DNA of 64,000 nucleotides, taken from Antitrichia curtipendula. Its lineage: Eukaryota > Streptophyta > Bryopsida > Hypnales > Leucodontaceae. Location: the NCBI GenBank assembly GCA_951230915.1, contig OX579642.1:2542001-2606000 (forward strand). The letters are read 5' to 3'. Positions 23,378-36,430 of the stretch are shown one piece after another. The notes beneath the pieces were generated by a model that was not told the DNA's origin, made no database searches, and saw nothing but the letters and a program-made list of their open reading frames with translations. The position numbers were made by a program, and so were the translations under genes. Position 1 is the first letter of the stretch. Each line of letters starts with the position of its first letter.

Positions 23378-26300
23378 CTAGCTCCGTGATTGAGCTCCGT
23401 ATCGTGGAGATATTGCTACACCACGTGGGGATCTTGGGACTGCTCCTCTTGATGTTTGTGAATCTGCTCCATCTTCTGCTCCTTGCGCATTCTGTCATTT
23501 TCACAAAAACAAAACAAGCTGAGGTGTAACTGCACCTAATTCTTACCCCTTTCAAAAACCAACCCCTACAGATTCTTGTTTAAAATCTACTGCCTCTATC
23601 TATGCATGAGAAACTAGGGTGACTTTTGGGTACACCTATTTCCAACACTTTGAAAATTGTTAGTATGTTAGAACCACCCACAGTTGACCACTTAAGCAAT
23701 TCCACACATGTTCTGGAGCAGTAGAAAGCAATGCAAGTTTTCCTGCCATGTAGGAAGATAGAAATCACGGGGATTTCAAACTTTTGGTAATTTTATACCT
23801 TGAATTGAAATTACTATGAGTTTTGAGAGCCAAAAGTTGGCTGAGATCCATACCCAATGTGCAGACTCTTCCAGTTCCAATCATTCAAGAACTACTTTCC
23901 CGCTTACTACTTACTACTTTCTTGCTCACAACGTCGGGTCGGGACATGTGTCATGAGCTTATTAGTCCCAATCTTGGAAAGGAGAAAAAATCACATTTCC
24001 AACTCTTTGCTAGGAAATCTGTTACAGCCTTGGTTGGAAATAGCTGCACCTACATGTGAGTATGGATCCCTGGTTGGGAATGGGTGATTCTACCATATAT
24101 TCATATGGTGTCCAAAAAATGCATAAGAATACTCTTTGACTTCCAATAAAATCCAACAAAAAATTAGGCACTTTCTTAACAGGAACAATGCTCAATTTCT
24201 TATTCGGAAGCACGCATTTGCGTGTAGTTACTTTACGGCATCGCGCTGTAAGACATTGCACTAGACCAGCATCCTCCATTTTCCAGAATACACAGGTCTC
24301 AGTGAAAAGGATGAAAATCAGAGGTGAGTACCTGATTTGAGGCAATTGGAGGCCTGCGAGGTGGTCTAGACTCATTCTCAGCCGCGTTGTGCGACCGATG
24401 CTGATATTGCAACTGCTCAAAATGTCTCAATTGGCTGGCAAAGTTGCTGCCTGCTGCAACTCCGCTGCTTGACTCTGCGTCCTCAGTAGGTTGTAGGCTC
24501 AGTGAGCTAATTGGTAAGGGTGGGATCTGAGCTAGGATCTGGGCCGTAAATGGTCCTGCTGAAGCTGCCCTCCTCATTGTGCTTAGCCCAGGAAGCTCAC
24601 TCGGGTTCGATACTCCATTTGGTGGCGTGTGCATAAAAGAATGGGATGGAACGGTCTTCAGTCTCGTGCGCAAGACTTTGAATGCTGAGCTTTGCTGGAG
24701 AACCCAAAGGACAAGTCATCAAGTGTTCCAATAGTCCACAGGACCCTCCAAACTTGTCATGAAACTAACGGTTAACAGTGAAGTGGACAAGCTAAAAGTA
24801 GAAAGCCCACATAGGAAGCTCAAAGTCGATCACATTTTATTTTTCCAAAACATATTTCTTTTGTCTAAATATCAGTAGATTTTGATATCTTCTTTCTATT
24901 TCGTTACATTCCTTGGAAGCTTCCTAAATGATTTATTTGAATTCCTAGGGAGATGGACGCGGACATTTGGGCAATTAAATGAATAGAACGCATAATTAGG
25001 AACGATGTGAACACCATTGCCAAATGTGTAACTTGGATACTTCTTCAGTAAGCCCTCTCTGTGATGTACTGTCATTGCTAACCACTTAGTATCAAAATTG
25101 CAAGCAAAATAACAAAACACGAGCTGTACCTGCGGGAGAAGCATAAGAAGTCCATACAGTGTCTTCAGAAGATGAGGATGACGGGCGGGCTCCAACAACT
25201 GGAACCACAGACCCACAACAAACAGTTGAATAAAAGTAGATACAATCAGAGAAGTAATGGACAGGAAGAATTGTATTATTTTGGAACCGACTGGAAATTG
25301 ACAAAGCACAAAATGCAAAGGAATTATTTACCTGCAACCTCAAGTACGCAAATATTGGAGTCTCTAAAAGTCGCACCAACTTGTCTAATTGTACCAACAA
25401 ATTTACACTAATGTCCGTTTCTCCAAGAGATTGAATAACAGAACTTGCATGTTGGTAAGCCTGTAAAACAAGTCGATGTGAGTCTCCTTAAGACAGAAGG
25501 TTGGTTTGTGATGTCAGATGGAAAGACACCCATATCATCAACATCATTACAAAGAAAACACCCCCCACCAACGCACATCACATCGACAAAGTAATTAGGC
25601 ATTATTATCATGTCTTTTAATGTTAATGAATGACAAATGGTGGTAGCTTCATGTTAGTGCGATGTTAGTATCATTAGCATTAACTTCAGTTGATATTAAA
25701 CTGGCATCTATTAAGCTAACATGAGTCAACATTAATGTGACAATAATTTCAAAAGTATTTTGAAAATTGATCCAATGCCCTAATAGATTAACACTGATAA
25801 CATTATCAATCTTATGGGAGGATCTTGGCAACATGGTAACAAGGGAATGGTCAATAGTGGAGACCGAGGCCATACCTGGGCAAGCAAACAGAGGCTGACA
25901 GTGGCCGTGGGTGAGTGACACCAAGATGCATACAAGGCAACAAACAGGTCCTGTCCACCAGGACTAGACAAGGCCCCTTTCAAAAGACCTCTCAAATCTG
26001 CTAGCTCAGGAGCAGTCAAGAGTATCAAGTTAAGCGCCTGCATAAAACATGGACCTGCATCAGTATCTTTGGGAAGCGGACATCCACACCCGAAATTAGA
26101 ACTCAAGATGTACGCTCAAATATTTTGGAAAGAAATTTCGAGTATACCAATCAATACATTCTCAACTGTGAAGACTTCTACAACATATGTCCACTAACAA
26201 AGCTCACCTGAACCATAATGGTTGCGAATACCAAGTCCCCTTCCTTGTGCAAAATGGCAGCCAGTTCCCGATAAACTCGTTCAGCACCCAGCAATTGGCA

Positions 26301-29300
26301 TAGCCTTCGTACTGCCAATGTACCTCTCCTGAAACAAGCCAGATACTCTCCTATCAGGATCTCTCATTCGGATGGAAGTGTAAGTGGAGCTCATTCCTCA
26401 TGAAACTAGCGATTTTTCTATTCAAGAGATAACTGTTGAAATGAATGCGACTATCACATCAAATCACAGCACAATCATTGTAAATTATCCCGAACAGCAA
26501 ACCAAGATAGTGCCGAAAGAGATCCAAGAAGCGCAACCAGGCTGGTTAAATATATTGTACGAACTTTATAGCGCAAAACATTACTAGACGCAAAAGGTAC
26601 AAGACTAATTCTTGCTTTCATCTATCCAAGTACCATTCTGACAGAAGAAGCTAGGAGTGAAAATTTCGACTTGGGAACTACCGTTCAAGAAGAGTGTGTT
26701 GACTGTTGAAGAGGTGCACAAGGAAGCCCATGAGGTGTCGGAAATGTTGAGGGTCTCGAGCTATGCAGGCTAGCACTTCCAGAACAAAATGGGCAACCTG
26801 CAAAAGACACGTAACTCAGAATAAAAGTTAACGTACAGTTGAGGTTCAGAAGAAGATCATCTAAAAAGTTCTCAGATCTACGTCAAAAGAAAATAGTGTC
26901 TCACCTCATCAGATGAGTCGGACAGCGATCTCAGTAAGGCAGGAAAGATATCATCCAAAAATGAGAGCACCTGCATACGCCGCAGAGCTCACTATCAGTT
27001 GCCAGGGGTATACCAAAACCTCCAATCCTAAAATCCTAAGATGTAAGATTCACATTTTGGCAAAACGAAAGATACTAGCGACAAGAGAAAGTACTAGTTT
27101 TAGATGTTAATCAGGACTAGAGACCATTTGTGAGCAATATATGAAGATTTCAGCGTACCCTCCCAGCTACCAGGCCTCAGAAGCTGGAAGATACCCCATT
27201 TTGCTAGGAGCTGACGTAGGTAAAAGAACTCACTTCGGTCCGATGTCTCTCCAACAGCACAGAAATCCACCTCAAAGCCTCCAACCTTGTAGCCTCGTAA
27301 TTATTTCCAAGCTCCCTGATGATTAGATACATGAGATAGATGAGACAGAGGCTCCCCTTCATCAACAACCAAATATCATGAACTTTAACCACTTAATGAC
27401 AGTAGCTTGTTCGTTTTCTTTCTGTTCTTTGTCACATTGAGATGTCATGAACCATAAGATCCACACCAGACCGAGAGGTATTGTCAGGAAAGCTCTCGGC
27501 AAGGAGGAACAGGCAGACTTTGGTTTGCATGACCCGAACTTACAGGATGAGAGTTATTGAATTTCATAATAATTTTCCTCAAAAATTCAAGAAAATAGGA
27601 AAACTCATCCAACGAGGGGAATCAGCACAACATAGTCTGTCATAGTTGTGGCAACGACAAAGGCCATACAAATATAACCTTCATCCTAACAAGGATTTCA
27701 ATCATGAAAACATCCTAGTTCGCATGTATCACTGCAAAATAGATCATTAAGCAAAAAGCTCAGGAAAGACCTCCTTGCGATGACCAACACAGCACCAATA
27801 TCAAAACCTTCGGAAGGCTCTGCTCTTACTGTTCGCATCTCCTCATTTGTTTCTCGAGCAACCTGACAACCGCAAAATGTTTGCATTATATTTCCTCTAC
27901 TGAACTGAAAGTTGACGACATTCATAGGCCACAAGAATTAGTACGAGGTATCAACTGCCAAGAACTCAAGCAGGAAAAATTCATCCCAATCATGGGCACT
28001 AAAGAGAAAGATTCTGATGTTGTCCATTGCTAAAACCATACCACCGGAATCTTCTCTTCCCTATCAGATATAGCAGGAAGAACTACTCCAAGGATATCGG
28101 CGAAGTATGGCACAAGTTGGTCTCCCCCAAGCTTCACAAACTCATTGATCTGCATCCGCAACAAAATCCTATTAATCGAACGAAATTTACCCGAAAGTAG
28201 GCAGCACTGGGAGATACAAGGCCACATTAATCATATTTGTCACATTTCAAAAGTTCCTCCAGTACATGTTCCAATTCAAGAAGGCCAAACCACACTATAT
28301 GATATCAAAATTAGATGGTTGTTTGAAAGGCTAAACATCTCTTCTGTGACCATCCAAAGCATCGTAAAACTCTCTACAAAGAAGTTAACTGGCCAACGTA
28401 CTTAGAGAAAAGTCTGGGTACTCTAATATGATATCAGTCGAAATGCAGTACCCCAAGTCAAACAAGCGGTACCTACAAGATTTCAACTATTGAACAACAG
28501 TGAAATTTCAACCTAAGGTTAGCCAACTGGTGACATAAACATACCCAAGTGATCGCGGTGAGCCGAGTAAACTCATCGGGAGATCCTGCTCTTTGTACAA
28601 GTATCTCTGCCATTCTACCATAGTCCACCGACTGCCAAAATTATCAACCAAATGTCACAAATCAGTTCAAGAAACCAGCGATAGACTGATGAATGCGTGA
28701 ACCCTGACCCTGATACACCTCATAGCTCTTATATAGCACACTAATTAACCCCAAGCGCTCAGTCCTCCCTTCGGAAACTAATAGTCGATAATAGTAACAT
28801 CTAGAACACATTTCTGTCGTTCAAAATTAAATGTAGCGCATGGTTTCTTCTTATAATGCTGTTACACTTTGTTAAGCTTCCTTAACGACTTATTACGTCT
28901 CCTATAGATGTGGAAGTAGTCACGTCTGGACATTTCGCCATTTGGAGCTAATGCAGAGATTATGAGCACTTACCGGAGCAGTTTGAATATCCTGCATAAA
29001 CTCTTTAAGAGCTAGATCAGCCTGCTGTCGTATCTCCCGGCTGGAGTCACTGAGCATATTAAATAACCCTACAAGAACACAACACCCGTTGATAATACAG
29101 TCTGTCCATCTCATTCATTGCATTCAGAAGCTTAAAACGGAGTCATATTGGTTCGTGATCAGAATATTAAATAAGGTTATGAAAAATGCTTACCATCAAG
29201 AAAATCTGGGAGGAAACCAAGCATGTCAATAGCCGGAACCTTGTCCAGCTCAGTGATCCATCCAACCAGAAATCGACGAACAAACGGGTTGAGTACATTC

Positions 29301-31662
29301 ATGCGCTCCCTCAAAAGTGGAATGAACTCATCAATGCTGCACTCGCCACAAGTTCATGAATTAATTTTAAATCTCACACCGTTGGAAACTACATCAATGA
29401 ATATAATCGCTAAATGAATCTCTGAACTAGTTGCAAATTTTCTGACTAGTACAGGGGCAATTTAGACCTCTCAAGAACTTTATTCTAGTGCCTGAAAAGA
29501 GATATAACCGGGTCACTGAATCCTCTACATAGCAAACAGTTTAAATAGTTGAACTGAACCTGAATTGATCACTTTCTGAACTATCCTGCACCGTAACAAT
29601 ATCCTGCAAAAAGTAGAAATTCCTGATATTTATAAGGCAGATACCCTCCACAAGAATAGGGAAAACATGTATACTAGTGAATAAAACATGGTTCTCAGTC
29701 AAATTAGACTGGTCCAGAAACTTTAATCATCATAAGGAGATTGGGAGGCAAGACAAGCACAATGCAATCCATGAAAGGCCTCCCTGGGATCACCTACTTG
29801 CACGGGATTTTGTGACTATCTAAACTATTGCCGATTTAGATTACAACCTTCCAACATCTTCAAAGAAATGAATAGGAAGGTCTCCCCATGACTGATCTAC
29901 TTAATTGCCATCTCCCGTTAGCAAATCTCCTTATGATGGATGTTCAAAATTCACGTAAAAGTCTAATTTTATTCAAAACTATGACCTAGGTAATTTAACT
30001 TTTGTTGAGACATCTTCGCATATTTCATGTTTATCAATGATGGGGAAAAAAGTTACTAGCTCAAACGACTAATAACGAGGTTAGGTTAGAACCTTGACAA
30101 GACGATCTAACAAGTCAGCACCGCCTTGTACATTGGGATCTGCGTCTGCTGAGAGTTTGCAAAGCGCATCGAAGATGTCATTGAAAAACACGATGAAGTC
30201 GCCTCTCACAGCCTGCCCCACAGTGATCGTGACCCATGAGTAGATGAAACCTTAGAAAAACGATTTCTACACCTAGAAAAAAATAAAGAAAAATAAAGAA
30301 AAGAATGATATATACAAAAGTAAAAACTGTGAACATGGAAATCAGATATAATACCCTTGCAATGTTGTAAAGCGCTTCACATGCATAATACCGCACACGG
30401 CTGTCCTCATCTGAGAATGAACTAATAATAGGAGGGACAATTTTCTGCAACGCACATCGAGCAAAGGAGGTCACGAAAATTGAAAAACTAAAAAATTGGT
30501 TCAGGGGCAGGATGAGAACCTCCCTTGAAGCTCCAAATACAAACACAAAAAAAAAAAAAAAAAAAAATACATAGCCTAATTCCATGGCTCTGTCAGCATA
30601 TCTAGAGACGTACCTCAAGGTGTTGCACAGCATCAGATGCAAGGCCAACTGTTGCAGCTGCTAGAGCAATCACCCCACCCTGCGTCAAGAAGTACCTTGA
30701 ACTAATCAGAACTAGACGTTGCCAATGCAATGAACCCCAATTTGCCTAAATGGTCCCAGGAGACCGCTATTACAGGAACTGAAATAACATCAAATGGGAA
30801 GTTTCAAGGAACGTAACAAAATGAAAAAAAAAAAAGCAGAAACATGATCTCATATTCATGAGCAGTAGAAATGTGTAATGAAATAACAAACATTGGGTAG
30901 GTTGGACGCTCTGTGTGTTAAGGGATGAAAGTTCGGTGGGTTATCCCTAACCCGGTTACTGCCACTTAAACCGGCTCTGCCTTGCTCCCCTGGTTTGGTC
31001 GCTTTGTACTCTTCTTTTGCAATTGGACTCTGTTATTTTTGTGCAAAAAAGAAGAAGAAAAAAAAAAGGTGTAATTGAAAATTACTATAATCGACTATTA
31101 GCTTCCAAACTGCACTTCCCATCATTAGCTTAGATTGGCAACTTCGAGGTTAATTCCATTCCAAGATATTTTGCGTATAGAGAATATCTGACCTTACGAT
31201 GGTTGGCTTGAGGGGAGAGAACGAAATCATACGTAAGCAGAGCGATAATCTTGGATATCGTCTGATGATCCTTTGCTGCTGTGAGAGCCCTGACTACCTC
31301 CTCAACCTGTATCACCCAAAACGATGACAGTCAAGCTCTTACCAAACATGGCGAAGATTCTGTTTACGATGCTATGTAAACGTTCTTAATACAGTCTAAT
31401 TTCGATGAAAGTCTTGTTTCGCCTACAAAATACCGTACCGACACTTGAAACATACAGACAATTTTTAAAATACTACAAATGTCTTACCACCAATATATGA
31501 ATATATCTACTTAAAGTATCTTTAGGTGTATAATCTCTTTAAGAGTACTCAATTTTGAGGAAAGCGCGTTACCTCCAGTGCTGCAGCTTTGCGCTTCTCA
31601 TAAAGCTTGTCTGCCAGATTGCGCAGCACCGTTCGCGAGAGAGGCGCATGGAAATCCGCCAT
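23378..31662 (-). CDS. VAC14: VAC14 homologue, scaffold of the PIKfyve/Fab1 complex
   Basis: VAC14 scaffolds the Fab1/PIKfyve lipid kinase and Fig4 phosphatase that control PI(3,5)P2 on vacuolar and endosomal membranes. Exons: 31573-31662, 31193-31306, 30614-30679, 30355-30444, 30093-30212, 29560-29603, 29194-29336, 28974-29068, 28545-28631, 28042-28149, 27772-27862, 27234-27316, 26905-26970, 26682-26797, 26208-26328, 25876-26037, 25332-25460, 25130-25198, 24332-24694, and probably 23378-23491. All introns are GT-AG and phases agree. The product is about 756 residues, close to plant VAC14. Hallmarks are RNLADKLYEKRKAAALE at the start, SRVRYYACEALYNIAR, DALCKLSADADPNV, LSDSSREIRQQAD, NEFVKLGGDQLVPY, and the Fig4-binding end (ALNLILLTAPELADLRGLL, LVQLDKLVRLLETP). 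The last exon is weakest: reading through exon 19 instead ends at 24299 after ten more residues. Confidence 0.93.
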
Positions 31663-31942
31663 TTCGGCTGCACTGCTGGTCAGCTCCCACCCACACAGGC
31701 CATAACACGTCTCCCACAAACACATCTTCGATCTTCTTCTTCTTCTCTCGCAACAACTAAAACAGAGTTTCTACACTCCATAATCGTGACTTCGAACAGC
31801 CCCCGTTGCGTCCACCATTTGGGACACCGTAGGGTTTAAGGTTCGACCAACCTGGTTTTCTAACTACCCTAAGACACTAATGAGATACTAATTCAGTATT
31901 AAAAAAAGGGCGGTGAGAGCTTCTTCTAAACCCCGCCTTTTT

Positions 31943-31962
31943 CCCGAATTGCGCAATTCGGG
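31943..31962. repeat. Perfect 20-bp palindrome
   Basis: CCCGAATTGCGCAATTCGGG is its own reverse complement. It lies about 280 bp upstream of the VAC14 start codon. It could be a dimer binding site or chance; no known motif was recognised. Confidence 0.6.
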
Positions 31963-32388
31963 TGCACGTGGAAGCTTCTTGAACAAAAAGCAAACCCCTG
32001 GAAAACCAAACACTCCCGTGCTCGTACTCTCAACCAAACTATCGAATCAAAGCGGCAACCCTCCTGCGAAATTGAAAACCTGGAAAAATTGAGAACTACA
32101 AGATTTTGCTCCAAATTGGAAACCACAGCGACCAAAATTTGTAAGGAAACATTTTCAGTAAACCTTTCTTAGCAAACGGAATCCACAGAAGGGATATGAA
32201 ACCACGCCCATCACTCTCGTTTCTAACGATCCATCCGTCTCTCCCAATTTCCGAAACATTCACGACTCAACTCATCTCCGCAAACTGCAACTCCCAAGGA
32301 GATCAGAAACGGATCCAATCGAGCCCAAACCCAAGATCCAATTTCCAAATTTCGGCAAACCCAAGAAACAGTGACTCCCAAGAAGCGG

Positions 32389-32865
32389 TCCAGACTTCAA
32401 ACCACAGCCCAATTTCAGAAAATCTAGCTAAACTTCTCTGGAATTGCGAACTACGAGATGGGATCAGTGACAGGGGAGCAACCAAGACTTCCAAGCAAAC
32501 CCAATTTCGCAAAATCGGACCAAATTTCTTTGCGATTGCGTTATGGGCAGGCTTGAAAAAATCTGAGAATTACGAGATGAGATCAGTACGTACAGGGAGA
32601 AAAACCAAGACTTCAAAGCATGCCCCAATTTCGCAAAATCTGACCAAAATTGCGTAGAACTGGGGAGGCTTGAAAGAACTGAGAACTTCGAGATGAGATT
32701 AGTACAGGGGAGCAACCAATTGCAAGACTTCCAAAACCATGCCCAATTTCGTCAAAATCTGACCAAAAATTCTTTGCGACTGCGTTGTGGGAGAGGCTTG
32801 GCCAAAATCTGAAAAACTGCGAGATGAGAAAGCGAGAACTGTGAAATTGCAGCAGGGGACAAAAA
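32389..32865. repeat. Degenerate tandem array, ~92-140 bp units, about four copies
   Basis: Units begin near 32390, 32482, 32606 and 32722 with CAGACTTCAA or AAGACTTCCAA. They share CCCAATTTCGCAAAATC and a GAGAACTACGAGATGAGATC-like end. Copies differ by indels and substitutions, so the array is old. It lies in the VAC14 upstream region. A fainter related stretch precedes it at about 32280-32380. Confidence 0.7.
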
Positions 32866-33536
32866 AGGCTTTCGGGTTCCGACCTGCCTTCCTGGTCATG
32901 GTGGTCGCCAGTCAAGTCGGAGTTCGAGAGCACTGGGTGACAGAGTCAACAGGAGTTCTGAATTGGGGAAGAGGCTCTGGGCCTTCCAACAATCATTCAA
33001 ACATTTGGTCGCGGTTGGGAAAGTGGCACTTCGGATGGGGAAGAGTTACCGATAACGACAAAAGAGAAGATTCATGAAACACAAGGAGAGGATATGGGAT
33101 TAGTGGGAATTTTTGAACCTTGACCAAATGGGTCCCCAAATCTTTGTTAGGCTATGAGTGAAAAAGAAAAAAATTTAATCCTTAACCCTTAAAAGGACGA
33201 CGAAGGGTGTGACTTTGGAAATCATCCCTTTTCATTACCGTGTGAATCACTGGCCTAAGAAATAGCGAAAGCACTCATTGGAAGTCAAAGAACTAAAGAA
33301 AACCTCCTCTTTTTTAACAACAAAACTTCTATCCTAGTGAGTTGATTCTATGTCATCCATCAGTCACCAAATGTATTCCTCAACATTTAAGGATTAAAGG
33401 ACACGGGGCCCTGGTGACCAAGGTAGCCACCAAAATGCTTGGATTATTGGATCAATAGGTGCATTCTTTGTTTCCAGAGTGAACAGTCAAGTCATCCATC
33501 GGTCACTTTTTGGCTTCAACATCATTTAAGGGTTAT

Positions 33537-34458
33537 CCCCTAAAGGTTTTTGACTATGTTTTCACCTAAAGCACTCCAAGATTGCCATTTATAGTATAAG
33601 TACCAAACTATATCCATAAGATCTTGTAGTACACTGGTATGAGAAGATGTCGAAAAAATTTCAGAAATTTCCACCATGTAGATAAATTGCAAAATATTAG
33701 CATTTGAAGTGGCAAAAATCCTTTTTTAGGGGCATGTGAAAAAACAGGCAGGTGCACTTCACAGGGTCACATTTGTATGAAAAAATGTCCAAAATGGTAG
33801 TGATTCTTTGAATTCATTTTTCATGGCAACTTAGCTATATACTTAATAAATTTCAGATCATTTGAAATTGTACAACATATAGGATAAAAATAGTGAGTAG
33901 AAAGATGTAGAGAATGCTTCAAAATACTAAATTGTTGATCATTTTTTTAAGGAATTGGAAAATGCTAATCCCAATGGTTGTAATGTTGCAATAAAAAATC
34001 TGCATCCTATGATTTAATTATTTTCCAAAAATACTGAAATTGAATTAAATAAAGGACTTCAAAGTTTATCTTAGAGTTGAAATTCCATAACTACCTACAA
34101 ACTACCCACAATTAAAATTCCTCGTAACTTTCATCTCAATTAATCAAAATGGAATGATTTAAAGCTTTTAACGTATTTATTAATCTAGAAAACCAATTTC
34201 AAATTTTTTTTTTTTTTTAAATGATTTAAAGAAAAGGTTGTTTGTTGCCCGCATTGCCTACACTTTGTTGAAAACTACATATCATAAAAGAACTCTTGAA
34301 CCATGTAGTCAAAAGTTATAAAAATTATTAGGCCTGAAAGATACTCTTCATGCACATTTTGTTTGAAAAAATCTTAAGAAAAAAAATAAAAATTCCATTC
34401 ATAGTGAGCTTCCCAAAATCGTTATATTGTCAAAAAACAGAGTTTAGGGCTTTAGGGG
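33537..34458. mobile_element. TTAA-flanked element, copy A (922 bp)
   Basis: It starts CCCCTAAAGG after TTAT (33533-33536) and ends CTTTAGGGG before TTAA (34459-34462); the left tetramer appears mutated. Internal words match the other copies: AAGATCTTGTAGTACA with a following CATGTAGA.AAATTGCAA segment on the left, and GTTGCCCGC on the right. It has no open frame of note. With a length of 922 bp it is almost the same size as the copy at 59654. See the findings for the superfamily argument. Confidence 0.6.
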
Positions 34459-35134
34459 TTAAGGTAGGAGCTGCTAAAGGCTTCCTCTAACATAGAATTA
34501 TATATTAGAGTTTTGGAATGTACCAAAGGTTTACATACCTCTATTAACCTTAGGTACTTGAATCTTTTTTTTGAATTTTTGCATATTTTTTCTTATATTT
34601 TTTAATAATATATATTATTTACCTCAATTTCATTAAATTCATCATATAGAAAGTGTGGTGTTTTGAAAGTCAAGCACTGATTTGGATAAATGGGGAGTTA
34701 TGTGATAAAAAAAAGCCTCTAAAACATCTCTATTCATTGTCCAAAATTGGACTACTAACTAGAGGTGTCAAAACCCTATGACATTTCAAATTCAAAAATC
34801 TATTTATAGAAAAAATTGTAGAAAAAATATTTCAAGGAATATAGCTTCCTTCAAAAGACAATTAGCTAATATAAACTTAGTCAATAGACCCTCTACGTTA
34901 AGTAAGGTTTCCACATCAAAGGATAAGGTATTAAAAAGCCATTTTTTTTAAATTGTGAAAGAATGTCATTTTTTGATGTATTATTAAAAATAAAATTTTA
35001 ATATTTTATTTCTTAAATTCAATCATAAAAAATTATATTAGACCATTATAATAAAGTGGGAAAAAATTTCAATTCATTTGACTAAATGAGTTGTAAAATT
35101 ATAACATTTAAAGTCAAAAAAGAAGTTTTTTTAA

Positions 35135-35707
35135 TCCCTAAAACCTCACTTGTCCCCTTGGGGGACAATTTGGGTCCGGGTAGGTTCCTATTGTCTCAAT
35201 TTGAAGTGAAATTTTTTGAGATTTTTTGAGGTTGTGTAGCTTTGCAAGAGCTTTGTGGATATATAATTTTTGTTTCAATCGGATGTCGGATGAAAATGTT
35301 ATGGCACAATGAGCAAGAAATGGAGATTGGCGGGCAGCCCCAAAAAAATTACAAAAAGTCAAAATAATTTTTTCTGAATTTTTTTCCTAAAATATTATGT
35401 TCTTACCTATACATGAAGCTTTGATTCATTCTATTTGGACTAGGAATGAGAATGTTATGGACAATCTTAGTTTTTCGAGCAATTTAAGCATCTTCTTGAA
35501 AAAAAACTTTTTGTTCAACTTTGATCTTTCAATCCGTACGGTCAAATTTGATGAAATTTTTACTACATGATCTCAGACAAGTTAAGTACAAGATCCTACT
35601 GTTAAATTCCCAAAAAAAACAAAAAAAAATGGTTTCCTTAAGTGAATACAGCAGAAGTGGTAGTTTTGAGTGTTTTTTGGCAGAAAACACCCTCGGGGTT
35701 TTAGGGG
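35135..35707. mobile_element. TTAA-flanked element, copy B (573 bp)
   Basis: It starts TCCCTAAAACC after TTAA (35131-35134) and ends GGTTTTAGGGG before TTAA (35708-35711). The left half carries TTGTCCCCTTGGGGGACAA and CAATCGG; the right half, as reverse complement, carries TGCCAAAAAACACTCAAAA, TAGGATCTTGTACTTAACT and TTTGACCGTA. Each of these matches the copy at 59654 closely, in the opposite orientation. It is shorter than the other copies by about 350 bp of internal sequence. Confidence 0.7.
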
Positions 35708-35869
35708 TTAAAACCTACTAGATATGATCAACAAACTTTGAGCCCTCATGGAGTGAAACTTTTGTTCTACTCAAATTTGCGATTACACAATTAAATACTG
35801 CATCTTGCTAGGTATATGCATGAAAAATTTCACAAACAAATATTAAAGGTTCTACCTCATTCTAAATCA

Positions 35870-36430
35870 TTGTGTAATACAAGGAGGTCAAGGAAATCAT
35901 CAATGCACTAACCATTCTAATTATCTTGTACATTGAGAACATTAATTTTCTTAAAATTCAACATAGTAATAATATAAAGCCAAACATCTAGAATACATAG
36001 AAAATTTTCAAGAACTTTGACTTCGTAGATTGCAACATTATAATGTTTGAAGTTTAAAAAATGAAAAAAATTTATCCAACTTGATAGGTTTAGCAAAGTT
36101 TACTTCCTCCCAAAGTGGAATTTTTATACAAAATAAAGTTTTTTTGGACAATTGCATTGTACATCATATTAGTTGCATAACTGTCAAATTTCAAAAGAAG
36201 ACTATGATTTTAGCACAAGTTGTCTAAAGTTGCTCAAATGGTCTAAATTTTTTCATGCATCTTAAGATTTGATCTAGGCACCTAATCAAAAATTAATTTC
36301 TTTTTTCCCACAAAGGGATCACATATCCACACCTTTTGTCAAAAAATTGAACTGATCCATTTAAATTCACTTTATGGAAACCTGAGGTGGGCATCCACCT
36401 CCTAAACCACACTTTGTCTAAAACTGGCAT
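35870..36430. mobile_element. Probable relic of the same TTAA element family
   Basis: The stretch GTAGATTGCAACATTATAAT near 36028 matches GTAGATTGCAAGATTATAAT of the copy at 55128, with related sequence around it. No termini or TTAA flanks could be fixed, so the limits are approximate. Confidence 0.35.

Larger units (their letters stand above)
31663..33536. other. VAC14 5' flank and repeat-bearing spacer
   Basis: This lies upstream of the VAC14 start codon. It contains a 20-bp palindrome and a degenerate tandem array (listed separately). No further gene is supported; the open frame at 32196-32657 follows the array and is not coding in character. Confidence 0.5.

Noticed and set aside
32196..32657. 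153-codon frame upstream of VAC14
   Set aside because: It runs through a degenerate tandem array and reads on both strands equally well.
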